Both the position numbers and the translations under genes were made by a program. A stretch of 64,000 nucleotides of DNA from Fragilariopsis cylindrus CCMP1102 (lineage: Eukaryota; Bacillariophyta; Bacillariophyceae; Bacillariales; Bacillariaceae), in contig FMBT01000292.1 in NCBI GenBank assembly GCA_900095095.1, positions 124,001 through 188,000 of the forward strand. The letters run 5' to 3'. The notes beneath the pieces are model-generated. The model saw only the letters and a list, made by a program, of their open reading frames with translations. It ran no database searches and was not told the DNA's origin. The first letter of the stretch is position 1; each line of letters opens with the position of its first letter. Positions 37,540 to 48,699 of the stretch are shown in pieces.

Positions 37540-40500
37540 TTACTGCCTGATAGGATTTCCCTGAAAAGTCGCATAGAAGTCTAGCATTTCCTGTGTGATC
37601 TGACGCTCCATACCTGTTAGGGTGGTAAGCAAATGATCAGTTGTTATAATTGGATCGACTAATCCATTCTCGTTTTCTTCAAAATCTTCCAAAGCCTTCA
37701 ATGCGGCATCGCGGCAAGCAGCAACTAGTTCTGCACCCGATAAACCACCACTGATTTCATTTTTAGACAAACGTGAAATCTGTGGATGAAATGAATATTA
37801 ATATTTATCGAGAGTTTTGAACAATTATTAGTTAATGTAACACTACAACTACATAAAAAGACAGTACATAATACATCATTTATGCGTGCCACTTACATCG
37901 ATATCCTCTGCACACGATTTTCTGACACCAAGCTCCAGAATTTTTTCCCTGCTATTTTCATCAGGAACACCTACGTATATCATCCGATCGATTCTACCAG
38001 GACGCATCAGAGCGCTGTCCAAAAGGTCTGGACGGTTGGTTGCACAAACAATAACGACACGCCCTTCCCTGCCTGAACCATCCTTGCTTTGCTGAATGCC
38101 ATCCAGTTCAGTCAAGAGTTGTGATAAAAGTCGTTCACCTCCACCAGAAGAATTCCCACCACGTTTCGAAGCAATAGCATCTACCTCATCAAAGAAGATG
38201 ACAGAAGGACTGGCCAATCGTGCCCTTCGGAACAAAGCAGCCAAAGTTCTTTCACTTTCTCCGAGCCATTTGCTGAGTAGTTCAGGACCCTTCACAGCGA
38301 GGAAATTCATGTGCCCTTCTGTGGCCAATGCTCTCGCCATCAAAGTCTTGGAACAACCAGGAGGGCCATATAAGAGAACCCCGCGAGGTGGACGAATGCC
38401 CAGCCTTTGGAATGTTTCGCTATGATTCAGTGGTAGCTCAATCGCATCTCGGAGTTGTCCTTTCACGTCTTCCATACCCCCGATGGCTGACCATGGAACA
38501 CGAGGAACTTCCACTGTGACAGCCTTAATAGCAGATGGCTTAGTAGAACGAATGGCCTTTTCTATAATTGGTAACGTCATCTTCCTTTCACCTCCAGACA
38601 ATAACAAAGTGTTTCGAAGAGCTTCTTTGGCAGCTAGCTTCAGATCAGCACCTGTGAAGCCCTTGGCAAGACGAGCTAGAGATAGCCACTCAAGCTCGGA
38701 AAATTTTGTTTCAGCTCCGAGTAATTCGAGTTGGAATCGAAGTATTTCTAATCGAGTAGAGGGTTCATCAGGGAGTGGGACCTCGATTTCTGCGTCCAAT
38801 CGGCCCGGTCGCCTTAAAGCTGGATCAAGTGATCCCGGATTGGTCGTAACGCCAAGAATGACTGTGGGATAAAATCGATTGGAGACGGAAGATTGACTAT
38901 CACGAGTATTAGTGGCCGTTCCGCTTTTCATACCGTCCAAGAGTGCCAGTAGTGTTGATGCTAGACGGTCCATTCCTAGGTCCATCCCTTCTCTCCTGGG
39001 ACAAATTAGATGAATGTCGTCCAGAATTAATAGACATCCCTTCTTTCCCTGTCGCGGTTTTTGTGCATCTGCAAATATTTCGACCAAACGATGCTCCGCT
39101 TGACCAACGAACGAAGTTTGTGATTGTAATGTCGTGCAATGTATTCTTTTTACGTGATATGAGCCGTTGGATTCGAAATTCGATCCGACTTGTAGGGCTA
39201 GGGAAGATTTACCGATTCCGTTCGGACCATGTAGTAGAATACCTTTGGGAGGTCGTAAGCTACTATTGGAACGATGGAAGAGTTTTGGGTGTAGAAGTGG
39301 TGTTTCTAGAGCAGATTGTACTTGTTCTATGGTCTCATCTAAGCCTGCAACTATCTGCTTGGGTTGGATATATTGTGATAATGTTAACTCATCTTTCGCC
39401 ATTTTAGTCTTTTCTAGATCGTCAATGCCATATTCTTCAACAAAAAGAATTTTTGTGTTATGACTGACCTGATAAAGCATCAACTTTTGTCGTTGGATGT
39501 CGTTCATTGAAGACAAGGTTGATTTTAAATATATTTCGAGGTCGTTGACCGTATCTGATGTTGCGATTGTATCAGGTGCAGTACTCGTTGTGTCAATCTG
39601 TTGAATTGAAAGTCTTTCTAGATCTGCAACCAAAAAATCACCATTATCATTCTTGTTCTGTTTACTTATGATGGTGTTGTTCGAATTATTTTCATTAATA
39701 ATGACGTCGTCGTCGTTGTTGTTGTTATCGCCGTGCCTTGCTCGTTCTACTTGGCATTTAACGGTCCGACCTTGCATAGAAACGGAAAATAATGACGCGA
39801 TTGCTATATGTTCTCCCGCCATAGATGCAACAACTAGGCGTTCACGAAGATTTCCTCCTATCGTCCAAGGAGACAATCCTGATGATGAAGAAGATTGCGG
39901 CTGCGCCTGTTGCAATCTCACTTCCAAAGGAATCGTTTGTCGACGAATAGAAAGAGTCTTAGCGGTCCTACAAAACATAGAAACTAAATTATCACCAAAG
40001 TATGAATCGAATGGGACGATATATAGTATTGTTTTGATTTTGTCTGGTTTGGTATTGCTCGAGAATGGCGACGAGGACGGAGTAGTTGGGGCTGTCGGTG
40101 ATATCAATTGATCTCCTCCACCTCCTTTAGCAAAGGAAAATTTGCTCTTGGAGGATAATATGGGTGGCATGGATGTCGATGAGGAGGACTTAGGTGTTGG
40201 TGTCGTTAAAATATCGGGTGTCGACATCGTTTTTTTGGAAGATCTCGGCGTGGTGGTAGGTTCGTATTCTTGGCTTCCGTCACTGCAAAGAAAAGATTCG
40301 GTCAACGATGGAGGAAAGAGATAACAGTTTCCCGCAGTCAACTTATTTTTCTTGAGGCTGTTACTCATACCGCCACTGGCGCCTCTTGGGGTGCTAGAAC
40401 GATCGGCGCCTCCATCATTGATAACTTTTATTCTAGCGACCGCCATAAACTTCACACCATGCGGCGAATTTGTGTTGATTTCGTTACTATTCGTGGACGA

Positions 40501-40818
40501 TATCAACGACCCAATCGCGGAAATAACGAATACTCGATCCCCAACCACAACATCGAGTATATTAGCGTCTGCCTCGTGAAGATATACCGCCGGGGCGTAC
40601 TTCAGTGATCGTTTCACCGCTGATGACGATGGCAGTGAAGAATATCCCTTCAGAAGTTTCACAGAAATTACGTCAGATTTTACCAACGGTTTGGATGTTG
40701 ACGACGGTATGTCCTTCGACTTTTTCTTGGGTGAGGGTGTTGCACGATTGCCACCGCTATTGCTGGCAGTACTTGCATCATCAGTAGAAGGACGGCTCTT
40801 TTTCTTTTTCTTCGGCAT
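37540..40818 (-). CDS. AFG2: AFG2/SPATA5-type double AAA+ ATPase
   Basis: Two exons, 40818-37897 and 37779-37540 (donor GTAAGT, acceptor CACAG, phase 0), giving 1053 residues. AFG2/Drg1 releases shuttling factors such as Rlp24 from cytoplasmic pre-60S ribosomes; it is a CDC48 relative. A basic Lys/Ser start (MPKKKKKSRP) is followed by a divergent N-domain. D1 begins near 520 with GILLHGPNGIGKSSL and Walker B CLLILDDIHLICP; D2 near 805 has GVLLYGPPGCSKTLMARALA, where the Cys in GPPGCSKT is an AFG2 mark, then VIFFDEVDAIA and the Arg-finger region NRPDLLDSALMRPGRIDRMIYV. D1's Walker B ends in Asp-Asp instead of the catalytic Asp-Glu, so D1 may bind but hydrolyse ATP poorly. Exon 2 supplies the last helical part (GLSGAELVAACRDAALKAL). 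Confidence 0.9.
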
Positions 40819-41233
40819 TTTTCCTAATTAACAATACAAAAACAACATCGTCGTGATTTATTTAATTGAAATCTATTTTTGTTTTTCATTGTTTGTTTTG
40901 TTTTGTTTTGCTGGTCGGAGAGTAGTCTAGTCACGCGTGACTGCGTTATTGCCAGACATAGTAATAGTAGCTAACACAAGTGAAACTTTAGGATCATCTT
41001 GTTACACTGCCTATACCATATAAATAAATTGTTTCTGTAGTACAGTATGGTGTGCGTTGGGTAATGAGGTCAAAGAAGAGGAGAATAGAAATAAAAAGTA
41101 TAGTTCATTGTTCTTTTAACTCAAAAACTAAATAAAGTTTTCTTTCTATAGAGTGTGATATATAATAGTTAAATTGCTACAGATATTTTACGTGTCTACT
41201 GTCTCATGCTGATACATTGTATATCTACCCTCG
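40819..41233. promoter_or_regulatory. AFG2 upstream region with a 14-bp perfect palindrome
   Basis: 415 bp between the AFG2 start and the next gene's stop on the same strand. AGTCACGCGTGACT at 40929-40942 is a perfect palindrome about 110 bp upstream of the AFG2 ATG. It contains ACGCGT (the MluI cell-cycle box of other eukaryotes). TTTTG repeats lie at about 40888-40909, and one GTACAGTA at 41040. Confidence 0.5.
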
Positions 41234-41971
41234 TCAATTTGTCGTAGCGTCGACAAGTTTCGCATACTCGTCATTTGATTCTTTACTATTCAACTGTAGT
41301 TCTACAACTGCTGTTGTTTCTTGAGCGTCATCGTCTGAAGCGAATGTTGTAGTATCATTCTTATTATTAGTAGTCGCTGACTTACTACTGCGAAGACTTG
41401 AAATGGCACCACCGATATATTCAATACCCCTTCCAGTTCCCTCAACTCCTTTTTCTACTAACTGTTTTTCTTTTGCGAATGTTGAAGCTGCAAGCCAACT
41501 AGAGACCACAAATGCTCTAGTCTTGAAAGCAATACTCTTTTCATTCTTATCGTCGCATGCATTATCGATGGCTGTTTTGCTTCTCTTGTAAAACTGATGT
41601 TTTTCTTCGACGGTTGATGCCTTTTCTTTGACAGAAATCGTCAATTCTGCTAAACCCCTCGCGGTATCACCAAGACGATCATCCTTTCGAACAGCATAAG
41701 CTGATCCGAATCCAAGGAGTGCAGATCCTATTGGACCACCAAATAGTAAACCTAATGCTGCTCCTCCCTGTCCAGCCTCTCTCACTAGATGTTTGTCTTC
41801 GTCTGGGACCGACTTAGTAATGTCGATCGGTGGTTCTGCATTAGGTTGTTGACCGTCGTTATCGACGATTGTTGACGATGATGTGGAAGAATCGCCAACC
41901 GGATCAGAATCGACAACGGTAGGATGTGAATCTGTGCAGTCATCGAGAACCGATTTTTCTTGTAAAGTCAT
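41234..41971 (-). CDS. Unrecognised protein with glycine-zipper segment
   Basis: 245 residues, one exon. No known domain is recognised. The N-terminal 70 residues are acidic and Ser/Thr/Asp-rich. Residues about 72-100 (GGAALGLLFGGPIGSALLGFGSAYAV) form a glycine-zipper-like hydrophobic stretch that could insert in a membrane. Next come a charged helical part (SVKEKASTVEEKHQFYKRSKTAI), a moderately hydrophobic AFVVSSWLAASTFAKEKQLVEKGVEGTGRGIEYIG, and a Thr/Asp-rich tail. Codon use and length of the open frame suggest a real gene. Similar glycine-zipper plus helix proteins occur widely in diatoms without assigned role. Confidence 0.65.
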   Translation of the reverse strand: MTLQEKSVLDDCTDSHPTVVDSDPVGDSSTSSSTIVDNDGQQPNAEPPIDITKSVPDEDKHLVREAGQGGAALGLLFGGPIGSALLGFGSAYAVRKDDRLGDTARGLAELTISVKEKASTVEEKHQFYKRSKTAIDNACDDKNEKSIAFKTRAFVVSSWLAASTFAKEKQLVEKGVEGTGRGIEYIGGAISSLRSSKSATTNNKNDTTTFASDDDAQETTAVVELQLNSKESNDEYAKLVDATTN

Positions 41972-42393
41972 GATGATGTTGTTACTGTATTGTTGGTTGA
42001 TCTTGAGTAGGAGGCTTTTGTATTACGTTGTTTTAATTTTATGGGAAGATAGCGGAAATGGGAACGAAATAAGAGAAAGGATGCCAACACGACTTGAGCG
42101 TAAGAAAACCTAAACACGACTAAAATAACTACTTCTTTGTTTTATCATCTCCCCTGAATTTAACCCCTTAATTATCAATTAAAAAGAACAAAAAAATCAC
42201 TTGCTTCTCATATCATTCAAACAACGTTCAAAATTTTAAAAAATTCAAACTTACTTCTGAAGTAAAATAAAGCAAACTAATATCTCTCTCAACAAGTCAA
42301 ACAAGATTTATATGAACAAAGAGAAATACTCCGAATACATTGTATTGGTTAAAAGCCGTGACCATAACAACAATAACTCCTAATTTAGTAATC
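41972..42393. other. Divergent spacer, 422 bp
   Basis: Between the glycine-zipper gene and the N/S/Q-rich gene. AT-rich. No recognisable motif beyond short A/T runs; the downstream frame is open to 42340 but without ATG. Confidence 0.5.
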
Positions 42394-42637
42394 ATGTCTC
42401 ACTGGACTACATCAGGAAGATCTCGTTTGAAGGCGAAGCAATCACATGGTCGTTCGTTTTCGCAAAAAGCACAACAGAGAGCCGCTTTTGTTGCTGCAGA
42501 ATCAATGATGATACAAGGGACGGTGCCTCGGGAAATAACGACGGCAGCTAATAACAAAAGAAATACCGAAACTACACGGCGACGGAAAAATGAGGGTAAG
42601 TATAGTATGATGAAGTACGAAATGCTATTGTAACGTG

Positions 42638-42672
<35 letters not shown>

Positions 42673-44302
42673 ATTCAATAGAAAACTGAAATCCCGACGT
42701 TCTCACGGTATTCTCCTACATTTTCTAAATATTATCTGATGTTTCATAGCAAGAACAAAGTATTCATTTTGCAATCCCATTGCACGTCGGGGTGTTGCCG
42801 TATCCATTGGCAGCGCTGCTAATAATGATTGCCACCACGAACAACAACAACATCAATATCATGACGATGATATTCAAATCGAATCTGGTTGTGACGACTC
42901 TCATCTTCTTTCTGGAAGTCATCCTCCACAAAGACGAAGAATACGACGAATACGAGATGCAAGCTTGAGATATCGTACTTTGAATTCGAGAAGAAGTACA
43001 AGTAGTACTGTGGATAGCAATACAAATAATATCAATTACAGACCTCATATAGAAGCTCATACGTGTACCACTCCTCACCAATCAGTACAAAATTACCATC
43101 AACCATCAGATGGTTCTGTTCAATATCAACTAGATTCCCGCCTTCAGAATAATGTACCGAATCCTACCTACGAAGAGATAAGAGACGAAGTACCCGACAA
43201 GATAATACCGCGCCGACATTTGTCTGGGAGAGAAATAGTCGCTCCTCCATCAGCTTCCTTTCAAGAGGAAGCTTTTCCGTCAGATTATATTAGTAATGAT
43301 GATCTTGATACTCCGTTGCAAATTCAGCAAGACTGGCACCATCAACAAACTCAACCCAATATTATGAATCACCCAAGTCAAGATTACAATGATACTACAA
43401 TAATGCCTACTGGAAGAGGAGGATCACAGCTACAAGGGGGGATAAAGAGATTTCAGATGTACAATAATGTCCATGTAGATCCTTTTGAAGGGGCAGAAGT
43501 AGAAGGAGTAGAAGGGGCTCTGTACGATTTTACAAGCGATAATTCCTGGGGTAATACCAATCCGGTTGCAGTTGCTGGAAACGATCCAGGCAGTTCTACT
43601 ATAATAAGGAATTCTACTGGAAGGACGGACGATGATATGCATCGCGATTATGCCGATGCTCGCAATCACAACAACTATGTCGACAACAATTACTTCGAAC
43701 AAGATCAGCAAAATATGATGTCTCAAAATGCCTTGACTAGTCGATTGAGCGATATTACCACTGGATCTTCTCTTCTCGAAGGCTCGTATTCGCAATCACA
43801 GTCAGTTGGTATCAGTAGATTTTCCAAAAGTCAAAGAAAGCGCATACGAAGTGAGATGACTGAGACTGAAGAGAGGGAACACAAATCATCATCAAACTAC
43901 AACCAATGCGGCAATGGGATGTTTGAACAAGCAATTACCTCTAGTAGTTCTAGATTTTCTGACTTAACATCATCATCCGGAAAGGATAATCATCAAGGAA
44001 GCTTGCGTTTTTTCGACAACAGCAGCGAAGTGGACAGTAGGGGCAATCTTTTGGAAGAATCCATGTCTCCACAGACCAAGAGAATACTAAATTTTAATGC
44101 ATTGGCGACACGAGAACAGAATAATAAATGTGATACTATGAATGGAAACGAAATGTTGACAATGGATAGACGCTATAAAAGCAGCACCAACATCGACAAG
44201 TCTTCACGACAACAACGAACAGCTACAGCAACCTCTCCAGACACAAATTACTTGAGAGGTGTTGAATTTGAAAACAAATCCATGTGGAAATATTTTGGTT
44301 AG
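42394..44302 (+). CDS. Unrecognised Asn/Ser/Gln-rich protein, 584 residues
   Basis: Two exons, 42394-42595 and 42750-44302 (donor GTAAGT, acceptor CATAG, phase 1). Exon 1 encodes a basic start (MSHWTTSGRSRLKAKQSHGRSFSQKAQQRAAF); exon 2 opens with RTKYSFCNPIARRGVAVSIGSAA. The rest is low-complexity, rich in N, S, Q, D and H, with a basic RRRIRRIRD patch (about 118) that could be a nuclear signal, and a KSQRKRIRSEMTETEE patch later. It ends MWKYFG. No fold is recognisable; it is probably largely disordered and perhaps regulatory. The intron holds a long sense (TG)n tract (about 42640-42669). Confidence 0.62.
42596..42749 (+). other. Intron with a sense-strand (TG)n tract
   Basis: 154-bp intron, donor GTAAGT, acceptor TTTCATAG. 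(TG)n at about 42640-42669, near the middle of the intron. Confidence 0.75.
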
Positions 44303-44483
44303 TTATATAGAACTGAATCCGACCTTGCGGACAGTAATAACAACAAGAAAATAAAGGCGAGCACAAATAAATGAACAAACAATTAATCACAAGAAGATAT
44401 TTTTCGTATTCAGATAGCTTCTTTATTTATTTCGTCTTGTCTTATTTATATCTGAAAAATTCTCAGTAGATTCACATTTAATT

Positions 44484-45057
44484 TTATTGCTTCTGAAGTA
44501 CACACACAAGTCGAAAGGATTGGTCTTCGTCGTTTACATCGACGTCGTGAGCAACCGCACCGTGCATTGACATAACCTCGAATCCAGCTATTCGTGCTAA
44601 AGCATCAATTTCTTGAGATGTGAAATGTCGCATAGGGACAACCTCAGATACATGAGATATAGTACTGTTAGTATTGTTATTATTAATGGAAGACGTAGTA
44701 TTATCGGAAACTGTCTCCAACGCGTGATTTCCCGTTAATTCCATAGATACGGTGAATTGTCGAACTTGCTTAATAGGATCAAAGTCGTCGTTGTCATCCC
44801 CCCAGATAATTTTCAATTCCCCACTAGTGTTTCCATTTTCATCCTCCAAAGGAACACTCCATCCATTCCTAGTGCATTCTACCAAAGAAAAGGTCTCTCG
44901 TGGATGCGGTAATTCCAGAATCAATGTCCCACCGGGTTGAAGCACACGATGGATACAATTGAAACAGGATATAACTTGTGTATTCGTCGTTAAGTGTTGC
45001 AACGACCCTAACAATATCCATGCACTGTCAAAAAGAAGGTCAGATGACGTCGCTGGC

Positions 45058-45088
<31 letters not shown>

Positions 45089-45809
45089 GTGATGTTGTTG
45101 TTGTTGTGTCGAGGATTGTAAAATTAGACATGTCCGCTTGAATGTAGTTGAAGCAATCCACCTTATCCAAAAAAGTATCATCATAATCGTCGTCGTCATT
45201 GTCTTCATCATATTTTAATTCTTTGGTAGCAATCTCCTTCGCGTATTCAATCATTTCTGCAGAATTGTCGATTGCGGTGGCAGATTCCACGTAGGAGTAC
45301 GATTTGAGTGCATCGATGGAATGACGGGCCGGTCCTGCTGCTAATTCTAAAATTCGTCGTGGAGCATTACCTTCATTCAGTAACCGATGCTGATCTAGTA
45401 AGAAATCAACTTCTTCTTCAAAATTACGATATCCAAATGCCATATCGTATAAGGATGGCATCGAATATATTTTCCTTCCATTATTTTTGTCTGGTTCTTC
45501 TACTACACGTAGTACCGATGACGGTGACGGTGTCGGTGGCAGTGTCAGTGAGTCGGATTTTTCCTCGCTTGAGATTGCCTCGAAGCCTTTTCCTGATGCA
45601 GATAATCTTTGTCCTTGTTTGGTGTTCGACGCTTTGCGTTTCCATGATATATGGCAGGATTGCGCAGAAAACCCGTTGATGGTAATGATTGAATCAAGCA
45701 GTAGTGTCGTTGTTATTATGACAAACAATACAATGAAAGAGATCGATAATATTTTACGACAGGAAGAACTTGAAGATTGGGAGTAAAACATCATCGCTAT
45801 AGAATACAT
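44484..45809 (-). CDS. Class I SAM-dependent methyltransferase with ER signal, possibly plastid
   Basis: 441 residues, one exon. Rossmann methyltransferase fold: motif I RRILELAAGPARHSI (about 154-168), acidic end of beta-2 in ATAIDNSAEMIEYAKEI, motif II-like YIQADMSNF, and FDSAWILLGSLQHL, then VLQPGGTLILELPHP as the post-motif III strand. Substrate unknown; the fold resembles ubiE-type small-molecule enzymes. The N-terminus has a hydrophobic signal (ISFIVLFVIITTTLLLDSI) followed by ING-FSAQ, which resembles the diatom plastid junction, then basic residues. A Ser tract (about 240-250) comes from a TCA repeat and sits in a loop between strands. Asp-rich insert at about 205-215. Confidence 0.8.
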
Positions 45810-46464
45810 ATAATAGATCGAAGGTACACTAATTGATTAATCCCTTTCCTTTTGTGGTATCCTTTTCGCTTCCATTACCATGCAATCACTTATATTTTCA
45901 ATCTGTCAATTAAGAATTGAGTAAGTTGAAAGAGTAGAAAATGATGGATGGTGTGCATCATGTGATGGTGATGGATGTAGTCCGTGAATGAAGGTCAATC
46001 CCGAATCGATTGGAGAATCTTCGCTTCCAATAAGAATAATCGAATAATTTGGTGACGAACGTGAAATTCAAAAAATACCTCTGCAATGCGAGTCGTACAC
46101 GGTGATAGTAAGTTAAAACTCTATGAAAAGATATCAACATCATCTGCGATCAGCCATATACCGGTAGCTACTTTGAATTAGGAGTTGCTGTTGTTGTTAC
46201 TGGAGAGAATCCCTGTGAACGTAACAACAACAAGAACAATTGGCGTTTGGTGGTCAATCACAAAATCCAACTTAAAAACCTGGACTTCTCGAACGAAGAA
46301 ACAATTGTACTGGAAGTTGTGAGACGACGTCGGGTTGTAGTTAGAAAGAGAAAGAGATAAAACGAAACGAAACGAAACGAAGAGAGTCGAGAGTCGAGTC
46401 ACTGCACTATTTCAAAAAGTGTCCATAGTAAACTATTATTGATACTTCTTCTTTTAGCATTACA
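45810..46464. other. Divergent spacer, 655 bp
   Basis: Between the methyltransferase and GH16 starts. An AAACG pentamer repeat (about 46356-46380) runs into GAGTC repeats (46385-46400), in the probable promoter/leader of the GH16 gene. CTTCTTCTTTTAG just before the ATG could be an acceptor of a leader intron. No gene. Confidence 0.5.
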
Positions 46465-48435
46465 ATGGTATTTCTTCTAAATTCCTTTTTCAGGACTTCC
46501 ACCTTGCTACTGCTGTGGTTGGGCGCTTCTACTATGACATTATTACTTCAACCACATTACTGCAATGCTGATTGGATAGATCCTGACACACCCGACACCG
46601 ACGATGTTCGATTTACGCAATCCTATACAGTTGTTCCGGGAATTCCACTAAAACCGAAAAAGAAAAAGCTCAAACGTTGGAAGACTGAGGCTCCCACCGG
46701 GAGCAGTCACCGACCTTCACAATCGCCCACAACAATACCTAGTTCCTATCCAACGTCTTCACCAGGAACGCACGAGCTGGTCTTTTCAGAGGAATTCAAT
46801 GTCCCTGATCGGAAATTTGAAGACGGAACTGATCCGCGATGGACCGCACTCGAAAAGAATGACTATACAAATGCAGCCCTACATTACTATTCGACAGATA
46901 ATGCAGTAACGAATGAAAAGGGAGAACTTGTTATTACCACCGAGGCCAAGGATACGGATATTGTCGGTGAAGACGAACTTGATAAAAGAAAGAAAGTTCG
47001 AAAAACGAAGCATTTTAAATCGGCGATGCTTCAAACATGGAACAAGTTTTGTTTCACCGGTGGAATCATCGAAGCAAAAGTCCAATTACCGGGCAAGCAC
47101 AATATCGGTGGATTGTGGCCTGCATTTTGGTTGCTGGGGAATTTAGCACGTCATACGTACGTCGGTAGTTCCGAACACGTGTGGCCATGGTCCTCTAATG
47201 TATGTACCGAACGTAGTTTTAATTCTCAAACTACTTCGGCGTGCCATGACGTAGCTCATTACGGATTCTCCAAGAATGTAGGACGGGGATCGCCCGAAAT
47301 TGATATCTTCGAAGTGCAGCCAGGAGACCTGACGCATAATAAAGGTATCTTTAAAGATATGTCTGTCGGACAACCTTTCATGTCGTCCTCATTTCAAGTA
47401 GCACCCGGACGACCTGGAAATAGACCAGGAGATGGGTTTTGGCCAGGTCCTGGCCAATGGTACGATGGTTTGACGGGTGGAGATAACACAACCTTGAATA
47501 TCAATTTTTATGGGAATTACAATCACTTCGTAAATGATCCTCATCCAGAAAAGACTGATTATTGGAGTGACGCTGTGAGTTTTAATCGTCAACTTGAAGA
47601 AAAGCATTTCAATAGCTCGCATACATATAGACTCGAATGGGATGTTCCGACAGACGAAAATGATGGATACCTGCATTGGTACTTGGATGGAAAATTAATT
47701 TTGGCTATCAATGGTACTGGGATTCGACAGGGTGGTACCGGTTCGGAAGTTTCGACCGAACCCATGTACATCATATTAAATACAGCTGTTTCGAGTCAAT
47801 GGGGTTTTCCAGTCCAATGCCCACCCAACTGCCCATGCGGGGAGTATGATTGTAACTCCAAAGACTACAGGCAACTATGCGGATTTAGTGGTGGATTTTG
47901 TGATATGATGACGAAAAAAAAGAAATCTCCTCAATATAAAGTAGATTGGGTACGGGTCTACCAAGATCCAACTAAGAAGGAACAGAAGGTGGGTTGTTCT
48001 ACACCCGAGCGACCTAGTCGTCAGTACATCGAAGCACACGAAAAATTATACAAAACCGATAAAGACGAACGACCTTTGAAGCCCCTTCAAGTTGGTCAAG
48101 GGACTTGTGATCCTTCCGTCACAGACAGTACAAGTACTTCACAGTCATGTGGTGGAAAGGAGAGAGGTCGGTGTACAAAAGGTAAGGTATGCGAATGTAT
48201 GACGGGATGGGTAGGACCACACTGTTTGGCATCTGATGGGTACGACTCAATAGCTTGGGATGCACCGGATAAATTGTCTGATGTTGGTTTCGTTCCGCCG
48301 CACTTCGTTTCGAGAGGTCTTATTATTGGATTATCTGTTGTGATACTAGCATTATTAGTCGCTGCGAAATGGAGAAAGCAACTCGAAGGTTGGACACCCA
48401 TTCCAGAAGTAGAAGTGAAAGAGATTCGTCGCTGA
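46465..48435 (+). CDS. KRE6/SKN1-like GH16 protein, beta-1,6 branching of chrysolaminarin (likely)
   Basis: 656 residues. In diatoms, KRE6-like transglycosylases add beta-1,6 branches to the vacuolar storage glucan chrysolaminarin (established for Phaeodactylum TGS proteins). Signal peptide (about 1-32), a basic Pro/Ser stem, and the GH16 domain (about 100-500). The catalytic motif GSPEIDIFEVQ has the two Glu and one Asp of E-x-D-x-x-E. KRE6 marks: GTDPRWTALEKNDYTNAALHYY, GGLWPAFWLLGNLARHTY, TLNINFYGNYN and HTYRLEWD followed by GYLHWYLDGK. It has a Cys-rich loop (CPPNCPCGEYDC), an EGF-like module near 570-600 (CGGKERGRCTKGKVCECMTGW) and one TM helix at about 620-640 with a short cytosolic tail. 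Unlike yeast Kre6 the anchor is C-terminal. Confidence 0.9.
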   Translation: MVFLLNSFFRTSTLLLLWLGASTMTLLLQPHYCNADWIDPDTPDTDDVRFTQSYTVVPGIPLKPKKKKLKRWKTEAPTGSSHRPSQSPTTIPSSYPTSSPGTHELVFSEEFNVPDRKFEDGTDPRWTALEKNDYTNAALHYYSTDNAVTNEKGELVITTEAKDTDIVGEDELDKRKKVRKTKHFKSAMLQTWNKFCFTGGIIEAKVQLPGKHNIGGLWPAFWLLGNLARHTYVGSSEHVWPWSSNVCTERSFNSQTTSACHDVAHYGFSKNVGRGSPEIDIFEVQPGDLTHNKGIFKDMSVGQPFMSSSFQVAPGRPGNRPGDGFWPGPGQWYDGLTGGDNTTLNINFYGNYNHFVNDPHPEKTDYWSDAVSFNRQLEEKHFNSSHTYRLEWDVPTDENDGYLHWYLDGKLILAINGTGIRQGGTGSEVSTEPMYIILNTAVSSQWGFPVQCPPNCPCGEYDCNSKDYRQLCGFSGGFCDMMTKKKKSPQYKVDWVRVYQDPTKKEQKVGCSTPERPSRQYIEAHEKLYKTDKDERPLKPLQVGQGTCDPSVTDSTSTSQSCGGKERGRCTKGKVCECMTGWVGPHCLASDGYDSIAWDAPDKLSDVGFVPPHFVSRGLIIGLSVVILALLVAAKWRKQLEGWTPIPEVEVKEIRR

Positions 48436-48699
48436 AAATAAAAATTGAAATAAAAGCGATGATAGATAGAATATCAAATCACAACATTGTATTAGTACTT
48501 TTTTCCCACAATACTTGTATCATGCAAATACTCCAATATTCAAATAGCTTATCTATATTTTTTTCATTAGGTAGGTTGGAAGAGCTAAATATCAGTATAT
48601 TGAATATATGCGCCAACAAATTATATATATATATATATGATTTCGGTTCGTATATTTTTGTTTTTAATTTTAATAGACTTAATTAGTATTAATTATTAT

